IMG/VR virus record: IMGVR_UViG_3300006888_000002
Coordinates: 1-23,995 of that record
From: a virus
Length of the DNA: 23,995 nt
Reading direction: 5' to 3' (one strand)
Both the position numbers and the translations under genes were made by a program. Numbering within the stretch: the first letter of the stretch is position 1; the number at the start of each line of letters is the position of its first letter. The notes below the pieces were generated by a model, which saw nothing but the letters and a program-made list of their open reading frames with translations, was not told the origin of the DNA and did no database searches. Of this stretch, positions 17,914 through 23,995 are shown one piece after another.

Positions 17914-20678
17914 CTTGTACTCCTCAATCCTATATTTGATAGGTCTTTATTGATTTCTTGGATCAAAATATCATCATCATCCACCACAGACAGCTCTTCC
18001 ATCACCGGCATACACTCCGCAAACTCAGCCTCCACACTTTCAAATCCCTCTGCTTTTCTCTGCTGTTCCTCTGCTTTTCTCTGTGTTAAAGATATCTGCG
18101 AGATCCGCTTCCTATCTGCGATATCTGCGGGAAACACCGCCGCCTTCTCGATTTCCTGTCGCCGGGCCTGGTCCTGCAGCGTCAGATCCACCTGGTGTGT
18201 CAGTGAGTTCATCTCCTGCATCGTGATCGCGTCGCCCTGATTCACCCTCGCCAGATACACCGCCTTCAGTTGCTTCTCATACCGCGCCCGGTCCCGCATC
18301 GCCAGCACGCTCTGCTCATCGTCCATGTGCATCCCTGGGATCACCAGCCTGGCCGGATCCATCAGCTTCTCCCCGCTGGATGTGGCGATCACCGCTTCCC
18401 AGCGATTCCTCTCGTCATACTCCACCAGCATGCTCTTACCCAGGTAACACCCGAACGCCGGATGACGGTAGAGCAGCCCGTCCAGATACACCCCGTCTCT
18501 CTGCACCACCAGCTTCCGCGGATGCCAGTTCAGGTGTTCCACCAGCTCCAGACTTGGTTTCTGGATGCTGTCTTCCCACTCCATATAAGCCTCAATCGGG
18601 CTCGCAACGCTGCCATCCGCCCGGGTCAAACTCGGACGTGGACGGTTATTCCATTCGTTGATATATTCATCCAACGACCTGGTGTATTCATCCCAGCTCA
18701 TGATCTTGTCCGCGTAGGTCTTCATCAGCTTCAGGTTAGTCATCCGCAGCCATTCCGGCCGGTTGCTGAAGTCCTTGCCCACAAAGGCGAACTGCCGCCG
18801 TTCCCACTCTCCGAAGATGTCACCCCAGGCCGGTTCAATCTGCTTCGATTCGCTGTTCCCTGGGATCGCTTTCACCTTCTGCTCCACGCCCATCTGCTCA
18901 TAATAACCGCGGTAGCCCTTACTGATCATCTGCCTGGCCTGCTTCACTGCCGCGGTCTCGCGCTTCCGGCCAGCAAAAGCCACCGGATTGGTATAGATAT
19001 TATAAAAAGCACCGCCGCCGTCATACATCACTTTGCGCGGTACTCCAAACTTGCTCATTCCATCTGTGAAAGCAGTGCGAACCAGATGCCAGCTCTCGCT
19101 CAGCCAGGTCGCATATCCCGTAATCGTCCAGGTCGCCACATCCAGCCACGCCACCAGCACCGGACGCACCAGATACCGGAGGCTCTTGTCGTTGTGAAAC
19201 CAGAAAGGACTCATCACCAGCACGTTCATCGTCTTGCCGTCGCTCTCCCACTTATCCCCGGGCACACAGTCGTTCACCCGTCTGATATGCGGTCTGGCCT
19301 GGTTCTTCCAGGCGGTGGGACCGCTCAGCGCGGCCTTCAGCAGCTCATCCTTGCGGGTTGCTTCCACGATCCTCGCCACACTCCGGTAGCTCATCTCAAA
19401 GCCCGGCACCTGGCTGGCACACATCCTCATGATATCGGTGATCTGATGCCCCCTGGGGTCACTTGCCTGCATCTTGATATAGGTCCGCACATACTGCTGA
19501 TCCTTCACGATCCGGCTTCTGTTCCACTTATCCACTAGGCTCACGGGATAAGTCCCGTCATGATCCCGCCAGCTCTTCTCCCACCGGTAGATGGACCGCA
19601 TACTCAAAGTCAGCGCCCCGTCCTTCGCCAGTCTGGAAGTAGCAGGTCCGCAGATCTTCCCGGTCTTAAGCTGGCGCAGGAAGCTCTTCTCCAGCCCCCC
19701 AATCTTCACCCCATCCACCTTGGCCCGCTGCTTTTCGGATATCCACGTCTTCACGATCTCCAGCCGCGCGTAAGCCACCTCCCGGCTCTCCCTCGGGTAA
19801 CTCTCAAACTCCGCCTTCTCATTCAACCCCACTAAACTCAAAGGACCACCCGTCTCGGCTATCTCCCTGCCCTCTGTCATTCCCGCGGAGGCGGGAATCC
19901 AGCCCGCTTCCTCTGTGCCCTCTTCGACACCTGTCATTCCCGCATCAACGCCTGTCATTCCCGCATCAACGCCTGTCATTCCCGCGGAGGCGGGAATCCA
20001 GCCCACTTCCTCTGCTTCCTCTTCATCATCCTTCATGATCTCCGCCATCAGCTTGCCGGCACCTGATCTCGTATGCTCATAATAGCTTGCCATCACCAGC
20101 TGATAATCATTACCGGTCCGCTTTGCCTCTTCCCATGCCTGCTCACATTGGCTCGCGTTACACCGCTCATAGATGCCGCATTCATAACAGCATTGCTTCT
20201 CGCATACCCGCTTGGCATAGCAGTTTGCGCAAGCCGCTTTGGAATACCGCCCCTCAACTGTTAAGCTTTCCTTAACAGTTCCCTCTGCCTTCTCTGCTTT
20301 CTCCGTTTTCTCTGAAGCCTGTTCGGTTGCATCGGTTGCATCGGTTGCATCGGTTGCATCGGTTGCATCGGTTGCATCGGTTGCAGTGGTTGCAGTGGTT
20401 GCATCGGTTGCAGTGGTTGCAGTGGTTGCAGTGGTTGCATCGGTTGCAGTGGTTGCAGTGGTTGCAGTGGTTGCAGTGACCTTGACCATCCATTTCCCCA
20501 TAGGGATCAGAGGATCATCAAAGTGCTCAGCCTCCAGCTTGCCGCTCTTGATAGCCTTCATCACGGCCTGTCTGCTGATGCCCTTCAGCTCAGCATATTC
20601 CTTCACACTCACCCATCCGCGTAATCCGCTATCTATCTGCGTAATCTGCGGGAAATCAGGAAAACCTTCTCTTGCCAT
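17910..20678 (-). CDS. MuA-like DDE transposase with zinc-like insertion and repeat insertions
   Basis: This encodes 922 residues from an ATG at 20678, 6 nt after AGGAG; Mu A is 663. An N-terminal HTH ([20 protein letters not shown], ~22-41) is followed by 17 tandem AT(T/D) units (69-119), a KAE stretch, an eight-Cys cluster (150-178, zinc-binding type) and a region of translated repeat B (~223-270, [11 protein letters not shown]). Further DNA-binding domains follow. The catalytic triad is D480 (ESDGKTMNV), D553 (MYDGGGAFY) and E615 ([10 protein letters not shown]), with spacing close to Mu A. The beta-barrel (~715-760) and C-terminal domain that contacts MuB follow, with repeat A again near ~850. 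It integrates and replicates the phage by transposition. The D-D-E set is intact, so the enzyme looks active. Confidence 0.93.
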   Translation of the reverse strand: MAREGFPDFPQITQIDSGLRGWVSVKEYAELKGISRQAVMKAIKSGKLEAEHFDDPLIPMGKWMVKVTATTATTATTATDATTATTATTATDATTATTATDATDATDATDATDATDATEQASEKTEKAEKAEGTVKESLTVEGRYSKAACANCYAKRVCEKQCCYECGIYERCNASQCEQAWEEAKRTGNDYQLVMASYYEHTRSGAGKLMAEIMKDDEEEAEEVGWIPASAGMTGVDAGMTGVDAGMTGVEEGTEEAGWIPASAGMTEGREIAETGGPLSLVGLNEKAEFESYPRESREVAYARLEIVKTWISEKQRAKVDGVKIGGLEKSFLRQLKTGKICGPATSRLAKDGALTLSMRSIYRWEKSWRDHDGTYPVSLVDKWNRSRIVKDQQYVRTYIKMQASDPRGHQITDIMRMCASQVPGFEMSYRSVARIVEATRKDELLKAALSGPTAWKNQARPHIRRVNDCVPGDKWESDGKTMNVLVMSPFWFHNDKSLRYLVRPVLVAWLDVATWTITGYATWLSESWHLVRTAFTDGMSKFGVPRKVMYDGGGAFYNIYTNPVAFAGRKRETAAVKQARQMISKGYRGYYEQMGVEQKVKAIPGNSESKQIEPAWGDIFGEWERRQFAFVGKDFSNRPEWLRMTNLKLMKTYADKIMSWDEYTRSLDEYINEWNNRPRPSLTRADGSVASPIEAYMEWEDSIQKPSLELVEHLNWHPRKLVVQRDGVYLDGLLYRHPAFGCYLGKSMLVEYDERNRWEAVIATSSGEKLMDPARLVIPGMHMDDEQSVLAMRDRARYEKQLKAVYLARVNQGDAITMQEMNSLTHQVDLTLQDQARRQEIEKAAVFPADIADRKRISQISLTQRKAEEQQRKAEGFESVEAEFAECMPVMEELSVVDDDDILIQEINKDLSNIGLRSTR
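19870..20001 (+). repeat. Repeat B cluster inside the transposase gene
   Basis: A complete copy, then two truncated copies (TGTCATTCCCGCATCAACGCC), then a complete copy. The frame stays open on the minus strand ([11 protein letters not shown] and VDAGMTG units). Confidence 0.93.
20323..20477 (+). repeat. 9-nt tandem repeat GGTTGCA(TC/GT), 17 units, in the transposase gene
   Basis: Two unit types alternate in blocks: GGTTGCATC (Asp) and GGTTGCAGT (Thr). They encode a 51-residue ATT/ATD linker between the HTH and the Cys cluster. Such arrays change length by slippage. Confidence 0.95.
20616..20656 (+). repeat. Repeat A copy at the transposase N-terminus
   Basis: Four units end in ATCTGCGGGAAA and encode [13 protein letters not shown], residues ~9-21 of the transposase. 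Confidence 0.9.
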
Positions 20679-20694
20679 ACCTATCTCCTCACCG

Positions 20695-20740
20695 CCCCAC
20701 ACCCCAAAAAGTGGGGGAGAGGTTCGCGGGCCCCTCCCCC
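20695..20740 (-). promoter_or_regulatory. Attenuator-like pair of exclusive hairpins before the transposase
   Basis: In the minus-strand RNA a 10-bp GC-rich stem (20740-20713, one G-U pair) is followed directly by ACTTTTT, an intrinsic terminator layout. Its distal arm overlaps the first arm of a second hairpin (CCCCAC 20716-20711 with GTGGGG 20700-20695), so only one can form. The set lies 17-62 nt upstream of the transposase ATG and could terminate or attenuate early transcription. It may also be another dispersed repeat, as this GC-rich motif type is common in metagenomic genomes. Confidence 0.5.
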
Positions 20741-20759
20741 TGGTATGGCACGGTCTTTG

Positions 20760-20808
20760 TATCACTGGCTTCAGCCGGTCGTAGCACTGACTTCAGTCGG
20801 TGCGTCAC
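20760..20808 (+). repeat. Repeat J, two imperfect copies of a TGACTTCAGTC palindrome
   Basis: ACTGGCTTCAGCCGGT and ACTGACTTCAGTCGGT are separated by CGTAGC. Each has a self-complementary core. No gene is seen between 20743 and 20965. Confidence 0.7.
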
Positions 20809-20833
20809 CACCTCGCTATCCTTATCAAAACTT

Positions 20834-20895
20834 AAAGAGCGGCTCACCGGGGCTGGGACTCTCAAGCCCACACCTCTCCACGCAAACCGCTCTTT
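20834..20895. repeat. 62-bp element bounded by a 9-bp inverted repeat
   Basis: Perfect arms AAAGAGCGG and CCGCTCTTT enclose 44 nt containing a smaller GGGCT/AGCCC stem. This could be a structured RNA, part of the leader of the 62-residue gene, or a small mobile-element-like repeat. No coding sequence is seen. Confidence 0.45.
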
Positions 20896-20900
20896 CAATC

Positions 20901-20965
20901 TTGACAAAAATAGGGACGCCCCTTTCCTGGCAGGTAACCCAACCAACCCACCCAAGGAGCGTCCC
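20901..20965 (+). promoter_or_regulatory. Leader of the 62-residue gene: -35-like TTGACA and ribosome-site-masking hairpin
   Basis: TTGACA (20901-20906) has no clear -10 partner at 16-18 nt. GGGACGCCCC (20913-20922) can pair with GGAGCGTCCC (20956-20965) over 10 bp with one mismatch. This covers the AAGGAG ribosome site immediately before ATG, so translation may be off unless the hairpin is opened. Confidence 0.5.
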
Positions 20966-21154
20966 ATGGAAGAACAATTACTGGAAGAAATACTCAAGCA
21001 GCTCCGCATCACTAACCACTTATTGGCCACTCTCCTCGTTGAGCACGGCAAGCCCCTTAAACAACAGGGGTATGCCTTTGACGAGATGCCGGTTAAGGAG
21101 AGCGACATCATGTCTAAACTTAGAGCGTCAGCGGAGGCCATTGATAATTCCTAA
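20966..21154 (+). CDS. Small helical protein encoded against the early operons
   Basis: This encodes 62 residues after AAGGAG with 7-nt spacing. The first ~30 (MEEQLLEEILKQLRITNHLL) are an amphipathic helix; the rest is polar. It is on the plus strand between two minus-strand operons, and its stop overlaps the stop of the convergent gene at 21151. No family recognised. Position and likely structural control suggest a regulatory role, but this is inference. Confidence 0.62.
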   Translation: MEEQLLEEILKQLRITNHLLATLLVEHGKPLKQQGYAFDEMPVKESDIMSKLRASAEAIDNS

Positions 21155-21462
21155 TCCAACGGATACTTAAAAGAGTTTAGAATCCCCAGCACCAGTCTTG
21201 CGTGACGGCCGCCCTTACTGGCTAGGCTCTCGTAGATTATTTCTGCGTCTACGATCGCTGCCTTATTCACCACCTGGCATCTGGCTACGCTGGCTTCCCT
21301 CTCGCTTTGCTTGTTACGCTCTCTCTGCTCCTGGTCCACCATCTTTTCTGCTCTCAGCAAGCCCTCTTTTACCTCTCTTTCCTGGTCCTGAAGCCTCAAC
21401 TCCGCGTCCATGAGCGCCGCCAGCTGCCTTGCACTCTCTCTCAATCTCTCTTGTAATGTCAC
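21151..21462 (-). CDS. Coiled-coil early protein
   Basis: This encodes 103 residues from a GTG at 21462, one nucleotide after the stop of the membrane-peptide gene, in a GTGAG context that suggests reinitiation. It is mostly helical and highly charged (LRLQDQEREVKEGLLRAEKM, DQEQRERNKQSEREASVARC), then AAIVDAEIIYESLASKGGRH. No family recognised. Confidence 0.6.
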   Translation of the reverse strand: MTLQERLRESARQLAALMDAELRLQDQEREVKEGLLRAEKMVDQEQRERNKQSEREASVARCQVVNKAAIVDAEIIYESLASKGGRHARLVLGILNSFKYPLD

Positions 21463-21463
21463 C

Positions 21464-21601
21464 TCACACCCCCAAAAACCAAGCCACCCAGCTACCCGCC
21501 AGGATCACTACCATCACACTCAACATCCCCAACCCCGCGCAAATCGCGTCTCCCGCGTCCGTGTGGGACCAATCGTAAAACCGCTTCCATGCCTGCCTCA
21601 T
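21464..21601 (-). CDS. Small single-TM early protein
   Basis: This encodes 45 residues with the start overlapping the upstream stop (ATGA). An aromatic basic N-terminus (MRQAWKRFYDWSHTDAGDAI) is followed by a TM helix (GLGMLSVMVVILAGSWVAW). The tight overlaps on both sides support a real gene. Function unknown. Confidence 0.62.
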   Translation of the reverse strand: MRQAWKRFYDWSHTDAGDAICAGLGMLSVMVVILAGSWVAWFLGV

Positions 21602-21942
21602 GATTGCCCCCCAACCCTCAGTCCCAAAGCCTCATGAAACTCCCTGTTCTCCACCAGCCCGGGCTTGCGCTGGTCCATGGGCTTCACAAGCACGCCTCGA
21701 TTGATGTTGAAGGTGATGTTGCCGGTATATCCCTGGGATATTGTGAAGTCGCTAATGTCCCAGCCCTGATAACTCAGCACCCAGTTGACCCAGCGCGGAC
21801 TGCGCCTTGCCCTTCTCAACTGAGCTACACTAAAATAGCGAGCCTTGGGCTCACCCGTTTCATCATCCTGGAACTTCAGATACACTTTGGATACAAGGTG
21901 CTCAGCTCCGTCTTTGAATTTAAGCACAAACGCTTCTCTCAT
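21598..21942 (-). CDS. Early protein of unknown function
   Basis: This encodes 114 residues from the ATG at 21942 (AAAGGAG 8 nt upstream, and ATGA overlap with the Ner-like stop). The composition is mixed alpha/beta and basic: MREAFVLKFKDGAEHLVSKV, YFSVAQLRRARRSPRWVNWV and INRGVLVKPMDQRKPGLVEN. It may bind nucleic acid. No family recognised. Confidence 0.65.
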   Translation of the reverse strand: MREAFVLKFKDGAEHLVSKVYLKFQDDETGEPKARYFSVAQLRRARRSPRWVNWVLSYQGWDISDFTISQGYTGNITFNINRGVLVKPMDQRKPGLVENREFHEALGLRVGGQS

Positions 21943-22193
21943 GCTGCTTTCTCCTTTCTTGCCCACATCGGCAAGTAACATCCCCTCTTCCTCAGTTGCT
22001 CCCCCAGATAAGCTCCGATCCTTCTCCGGATCTCGGCACCTTTCCGCCTCTCGTTCATCAGATAGCGGATATACAAAACACTCACCCCCATTGCAGTAGC
22101 CAGATCCATAGGCGTTTGATCAATATCAATCAATGCCTTCTTGATCGCCTTCCCACTCGGACTCGCCAGTGTACTGTTTTTTTCGCTTGACAT
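21939..22193 (-). CDS. Ner/XRE-like early regulator, first gene of the lytic operon
   Basis: This encodes 84 residues from the ATG at 22193, preceded by GAGGTGAT. Residues ~13-60 form a helix-turn-helix (IKKALIDIDQTPMDLATAMG, VSVLYIRYLMNERRKGAEIR). The position, first gene divergent from the CI-type repressor, corresponds to ner in Mu, which shuts down repressor and early transcription. The C-terminal part is basic (YLGEQLRKRG). Confidence 0.75.
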   Translation of the reverse strand: MSSEKNSTLASPSGKAIKKALIDIDQTPMDLATAMGVSVLYIRYLMNERRKGAEIRRRIGAYLGEQLRKRGCYLPMWARKEKAA

Positions 22194-22226
22194 TATCACC
22201 TCTATCAAATAGTCTGTAATCAGATG

Positions 22227-22255
22227 ATGACAAGATATAACAGCCGTGATATAAG
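22227..22255 (+). promoter_or_regulatory. Promoter of the repressor operon
   Basis: ATGACA (22227-22232), a 17-nt spacer and TATAAG (22250-22255) form a good sigma-70-type promoter, with TGA just before the -10. It overlaps the opposing early promoter almost completely. Confidence 0.6.
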
Positions 22256-22259
22256 TCAA
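22232..22259 (-). promoter_or_regulatory. Early lytic promoter
   Basis: On the minus strand TTGACT (plus 22254-22259), a 16-nt spacer and TATCTT (plus 22232-22237) form a sigma-70-type promoter for the Ner-like operon. A GTGATA half-site (22246-22251) lies in the spacer. Confidence 0.6.
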
Positions 22260-22267
22260 GCAAAATA

Positions 22268-22281
22268 ATCACACTTGTGAT
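22268..22281. promoter_or_regulatory. Repressor operator dyad
   Basis: ATCACA-CT-TGTGAT is a near-perfect dyad next to both promoters. Related half-sites are GTGATA at 22246-22251 and TATCAC at 22194-22199. Together they form a plausible operator set for the CI-like repressor or the Ner-like protein. Confidence 0.6.
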
Positions 22282-22298
22282 AATAAGGACGTGGATTC

Positions 22299-22946
22299 GT
22301 GACTATCTCTCAAAGAATCAATGAGATAAGAAGGCAAAAAATGTTGAGCCAGGTTGACTTTTCTGCCGCGTTGGGGGTCACACAAGCGTCAATTTCACAG
22401 TATGAGAGCGGGCGTAGAATACCCGACACAGGCTTTCTCACAAAACTTTGCAGTGTGTATAATGTTAACCTCACCTGGCTCCTCACCGGAGAGGGGGAGA
22501 TGTTCACTATAGACCACGCGCGCGAGGGTGGTCTCTTCCCTCACTCTATCAGCATTCCCATTGTGGCTTCTATCGCGGCCGGTCCATCCATCCAACCCCT
22601 GGAAGACGAGCCTCAGCAGATCATCCAGGTCCCGCTCACCCTGCTCACTCTCCCGCCCCCTTACTGGGCCTTCCGGGTCGAAGGTGAATCTATGGCCCCC
22701 CACATTATCCAGGATGACATCGTGGTCCTCTCCCGTGACTGGCACAGTCTCGATCTCCATTCGCGCATCTGCGGCTTTCGCACTCCGGACGGCATCACAT
22801 TGAAGAAGCTCATGGTCCAGCATCGCAAAAAGACCGCCTGGCTCATGCCTCTCAATAACTCATACCAACCCCAGGAATACACCCGTGATACCCAGGATCT
22901 CACCCTTATCGGTGTCCTGGTACTGCTTATCCGCAAATACATCTAA
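22299..22946 (+). CDS. LexA/CI-type phage repressor
   Basis: This encodes 215 residues from a GTG start (AAGGA 9 nt upstream). Residues 4-62 are an XRE HTH (QVDFSAALGVTQASISQYES). Residues ~85-210 are an S24 peptidase domain with cleavage-type Ala94-Gly95 (IVASIAAGPS), catalytic Ser131 (VEGESMAPH) and Lys169 or Lys170 (ITLKKLMV). It would keep the lysogenic state and be removed by RecA-stimulated self-cleavage. Mu c lacks this self-cleaving domain, so induction here is probably SOS-linked. Divergent from the Ner-like gene. Confidence 0.92.
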   Translation: MTISQRINEIRRQKMLSQVDFSAALGVTQASISQYESGRRIPDTGFLTKLCSVYNVNLTWLLTGEGEMFTIDHAREGGLFPHSISIPIVASIAAGPSIQPLEDEPQQIIQVPLTLLTLPPPYWAFRVEGESMAPHIIQDDIVVLSRDWHSLDLHSRICGFRTPDGITLKKLMVQHRKKTAWLMPLNNSYQPQEYTRDTQDLTLIGVLVLLIRKYI

Positions 22947-22957
22947 AGGAGAACATC

Positions 22958-23434
22958 ATGAAGGTCTTAATAACCACTATTCTGCTTATGGCTGTCACCC
23001 TTTTACCAGCTACAGACTTCATCCTTAAAGACGGTACCACCATCATCGGAACCCTAAAAGGCATCTTGGATCAATCCATGTATGTCGTCACTGATTCAGG
23101 TCAGCTTCACGTCTTGCCTTTCGATACTGTCCAGGCCATAAACGACGGCTCAGGTGACGTATCTTATGTATGGAAGATGAAAAAACCCTTCATGGACATC
23201 AATCCCAAAGCCTATGATGTCATCAATTCTCCCATTAACTCCGCTCAGGTCGATATTCTTCAGGTTCCACCACCTCCCCGGGATCCTTACGAACGCCACC
23301 TGGCCAGCATATCAACCGCCCTCTGGACTATGAACGTTATAACTATCAGCACATTGGTTGTGGCAATCCTTACTTATTTCCATACCAAAAAGAAGGCACC
23401 AACACCACAGATACCACTTCAGGGCACATTATGA
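22958..23434 (+). CDS. Exported, membrane-anchored lysogeny protein of unknown function
   Basis: This encodes 158 residues, 11 nt after the repressor, with AAAGGAG 7 nt before ATG. Residues 1-19 look like a signal peptide (MKVLITTILLMAVTLLPAT). It is followed by a small beta barrel-like region (FILKDGTTIIGTLKGILDQS, YVVTDSGQLHVLPFDTVQAI), a Pro-rich linker (PPPPRDP) and a C-terminal TM helix (~122-141, NVITISTLVVAILTYF) with a basic end. Expression with the repressor suggests lysogenic conversion or superinfection exclusion. Inference only. Confidence 0.7.
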   Translation: MKVLITTILLMAVTLLPATDFILKDGTTIIGTLKGILDQSMYVVTDSGQLHVLPFDTVQAINDGSGDVSYVWKMKKPFMDINPKAYDVINSPINSAQVDILQVPPPPRDPYERHLASISTALWTMNVITISTLVVAILTYFHTKKKAPTPQIPLQGTL

Positions 23435-23667
23435 GACGCATCACTACCATATCCCTGATCGTCGCTTACATCTTCTACTTTGCCGCTGCAGCCCTTGCTT
23501 TTGGAGGCATCGCTAACCTTACTGACGAAGGCCCCTTTACCAGGATCGAAGTCTTTGTCATCCTGGCCGGCGCGTTCAGCACCTTTGTATCCGGCATTAT
23601 CATTCACCTCCTCACCGTCATAGCTATTGACGTTGAACACCTCCGGGATATTAAAGACAAGCACTAA
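23431..23667 (+). CDS. Two-TM membrane protein, partner of the exported lysogeny protein
   Basis: This encodes 78 residues with an ATGA overlap with the previous gene. TM helices at about 7-27 (ISLIVAYIFYFAAAALAFGG) and 41-63 (VFVILAGAFSTFVSGIIIHL), then an acidic/basic tail. It is probably co-expressed in lysogens with the exported protein and may form a complex with it. No family recognised. Confidence 0.68.
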   Translation: MRRITTISLIVAYIFYFAAAALAFGGIANLTDEGPFTRIEVFVILAGAFSTFVSGIIIHLLTVIAIDVEHLRDIKDKH

Positions 23668-23995
23668 CCCAGTAACAAAATCACGCTCAACAACCCCAAT
23701 AACCTTTTGCCAAGGTTTTGGCAACCCCATCCCATCATCCCTCTACTTTTTGCCATGGTTTTGGCAACATCCCTTTAGCACCGCAACTTTTTGCCAAACC
23801 TCCGTCAACCCCCATTACCCTTTCCTAACCCCTTAACATTCCATCAAATACACCTTAAAAAACCTCCAACATCTTCTTGCCATCCCTCCTGTCACCCCAT
23901 AAGCGGACGATCTGTGTCCGGGGGAGCTATGGCAAGCAGGATGCTTGCCGTTCCATAAGCTCAAGCTGGCCATTCTAGATCAGTTGTCTTCTAAA
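23668..23995. other. Non-coding right arm with repeat H and G copies
   Basis: No credible gene is seen. The stretch contains three repeat H copies, a CGGAC/GTCCG hairpin near 23905 and an inverted copy of repeat G at 23931-23954. It could hold the left end of the phage genome, as the repressor-side end is expected near here, but no TG/CA terminal boundary or flanking duplication can be shown within the window. Confidence 0.6.
23705..23809 (+). repeat. Three spaced 21-bp repeat H sites, candidate transposase end-binding array
   Basis: Copies of TTTTGCC-N10-CAAC start at 23705, 23748 and 23789 (spacing 43 and 41). The first two have a TTGCCA/TTGGCAA type dyad, and the third is degenerate in its second half. 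Mu-type transposases bind sets of about 22-bp sites near each end, so number and size fit. However, another copy lies inside the endolysin gene (509-529), which weakens the case. Confidence 0.45.

Noticed and set aside
20323-20477. Possible CRISPR-like array
   Set aside because: Units are 9 nt without spacers and lie in an open transposase frame; it is a coding tandem repeat.
20679-20765. Longer transposase N-terminus from an ATG at 20765
   Set aside because: The extension translates GC-rich hairpins and has no ribosome site, whereas AGGAG sits 6 nt before the ATG at 20678.
20834-20895. tRNA gene
   Set aside because: The 9-bp outer stem and small inner stem lack D and T arms, a CCA-type end and tRNA consensus bases.

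Overview
The window is one arm of a Mu-like transposable phage or prophage. It holds a D-D-E transposase (MuA type), its AAA+ partner (MuB type), a GemA/gp16-like protein, a DUF3164-like protein, a LexA/CI-type repressor facing a Ner-like early operon, and the Mu-type head set (small and large terminase, gp29-like portal, MuF, gpG, gp36 and gp37 homologues, protease with internal scaffold, major capsid). The Mu-like machinery and the glucosaminidase-type endolysin suggest a Gram-negative host. GC is moderate to high. The host phylum cannot be fixed from sequence alone: the short repeats resemble those littering many Bacteroidota-, Cloacimonadota- and Spirochaete-like metagenomic genomes, but that is only an impression.

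Layout. 1-5092 (minus): structural and lysis genes, reading protease/scaffold, major capsid, a secreted-looking beta protein, two paralogous virion proteins, a TM/coiled-coil protein, endolysin, probable holin and a truncated virion protein at the left edge. 5093-5282: divergent promoter region. 5283-11615 (plus): gp37-, gp36- and gpG-like genes, small and large terminase, portal, and MuF with a C-terminal toxin-like domain, ending in a terminator. 11715-12540 (minus): a Panacea-type antitoxin and a RelE/ParE-like toxin, AT-rich. 12696-20678 (minus): transposition and accessory early genes (A, B, a wHTH protein, gemA, Cys-rich and membrane proteins, DUF3164, a small HTH protein, a replisome-organizer-like protein). 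20679-20965: attenuator-like hairpins and a plus-strand 62-residue gene. 21151-22193 (minus): first early operon. 22194-22298: overlapping divergent promoters. 22299-23667 (plus): repressor and two envelope-protein genes. 23668-23995: non-coding, with three copies of a 21-bp motif that may be transposase end sites.

The most unusual trait is the density of short degenerate repeats (at least ten families, several with a 9-nt period), nearly all in one orientation, at gene junctions and in frame inside genes. At many junctions the repeat is itself a complete mini-ORF. It starts at an ATGA overlapping the upstream stop codon and ends at an ATGA overlapping the downstream start codon, forming an apparent translational relay. 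At two other junctions the repeat supplies the C-terminus and stop of one gene plus the Shine-Dalgarno, start and N-terminus of the next. I regard this repeat-built coupling as the best candidate for something undescribed.

Repeat names used below: A, units like AATCYGCGT ending in ATCTGCGGGAAA; B, the CATTCCCGC...GCGGGAATCC palindrome; C, CTCTAACCAGC units; D, CTCAACCNT (9 nt; VEK on the minus strand); E, ATCYGTTAA units ending in GTGTGCAC, often next to TTCTCTGCT (KAE on the minus strand); F, TCAATTC (7 nt); G, a GGCAAGCATC palindrome; H, TTTTGCC-N10-CAAC; J, a TGACTTCAGTC palindrome; K, GGGGTGCCGATCTCC-N-GGTCGGC.
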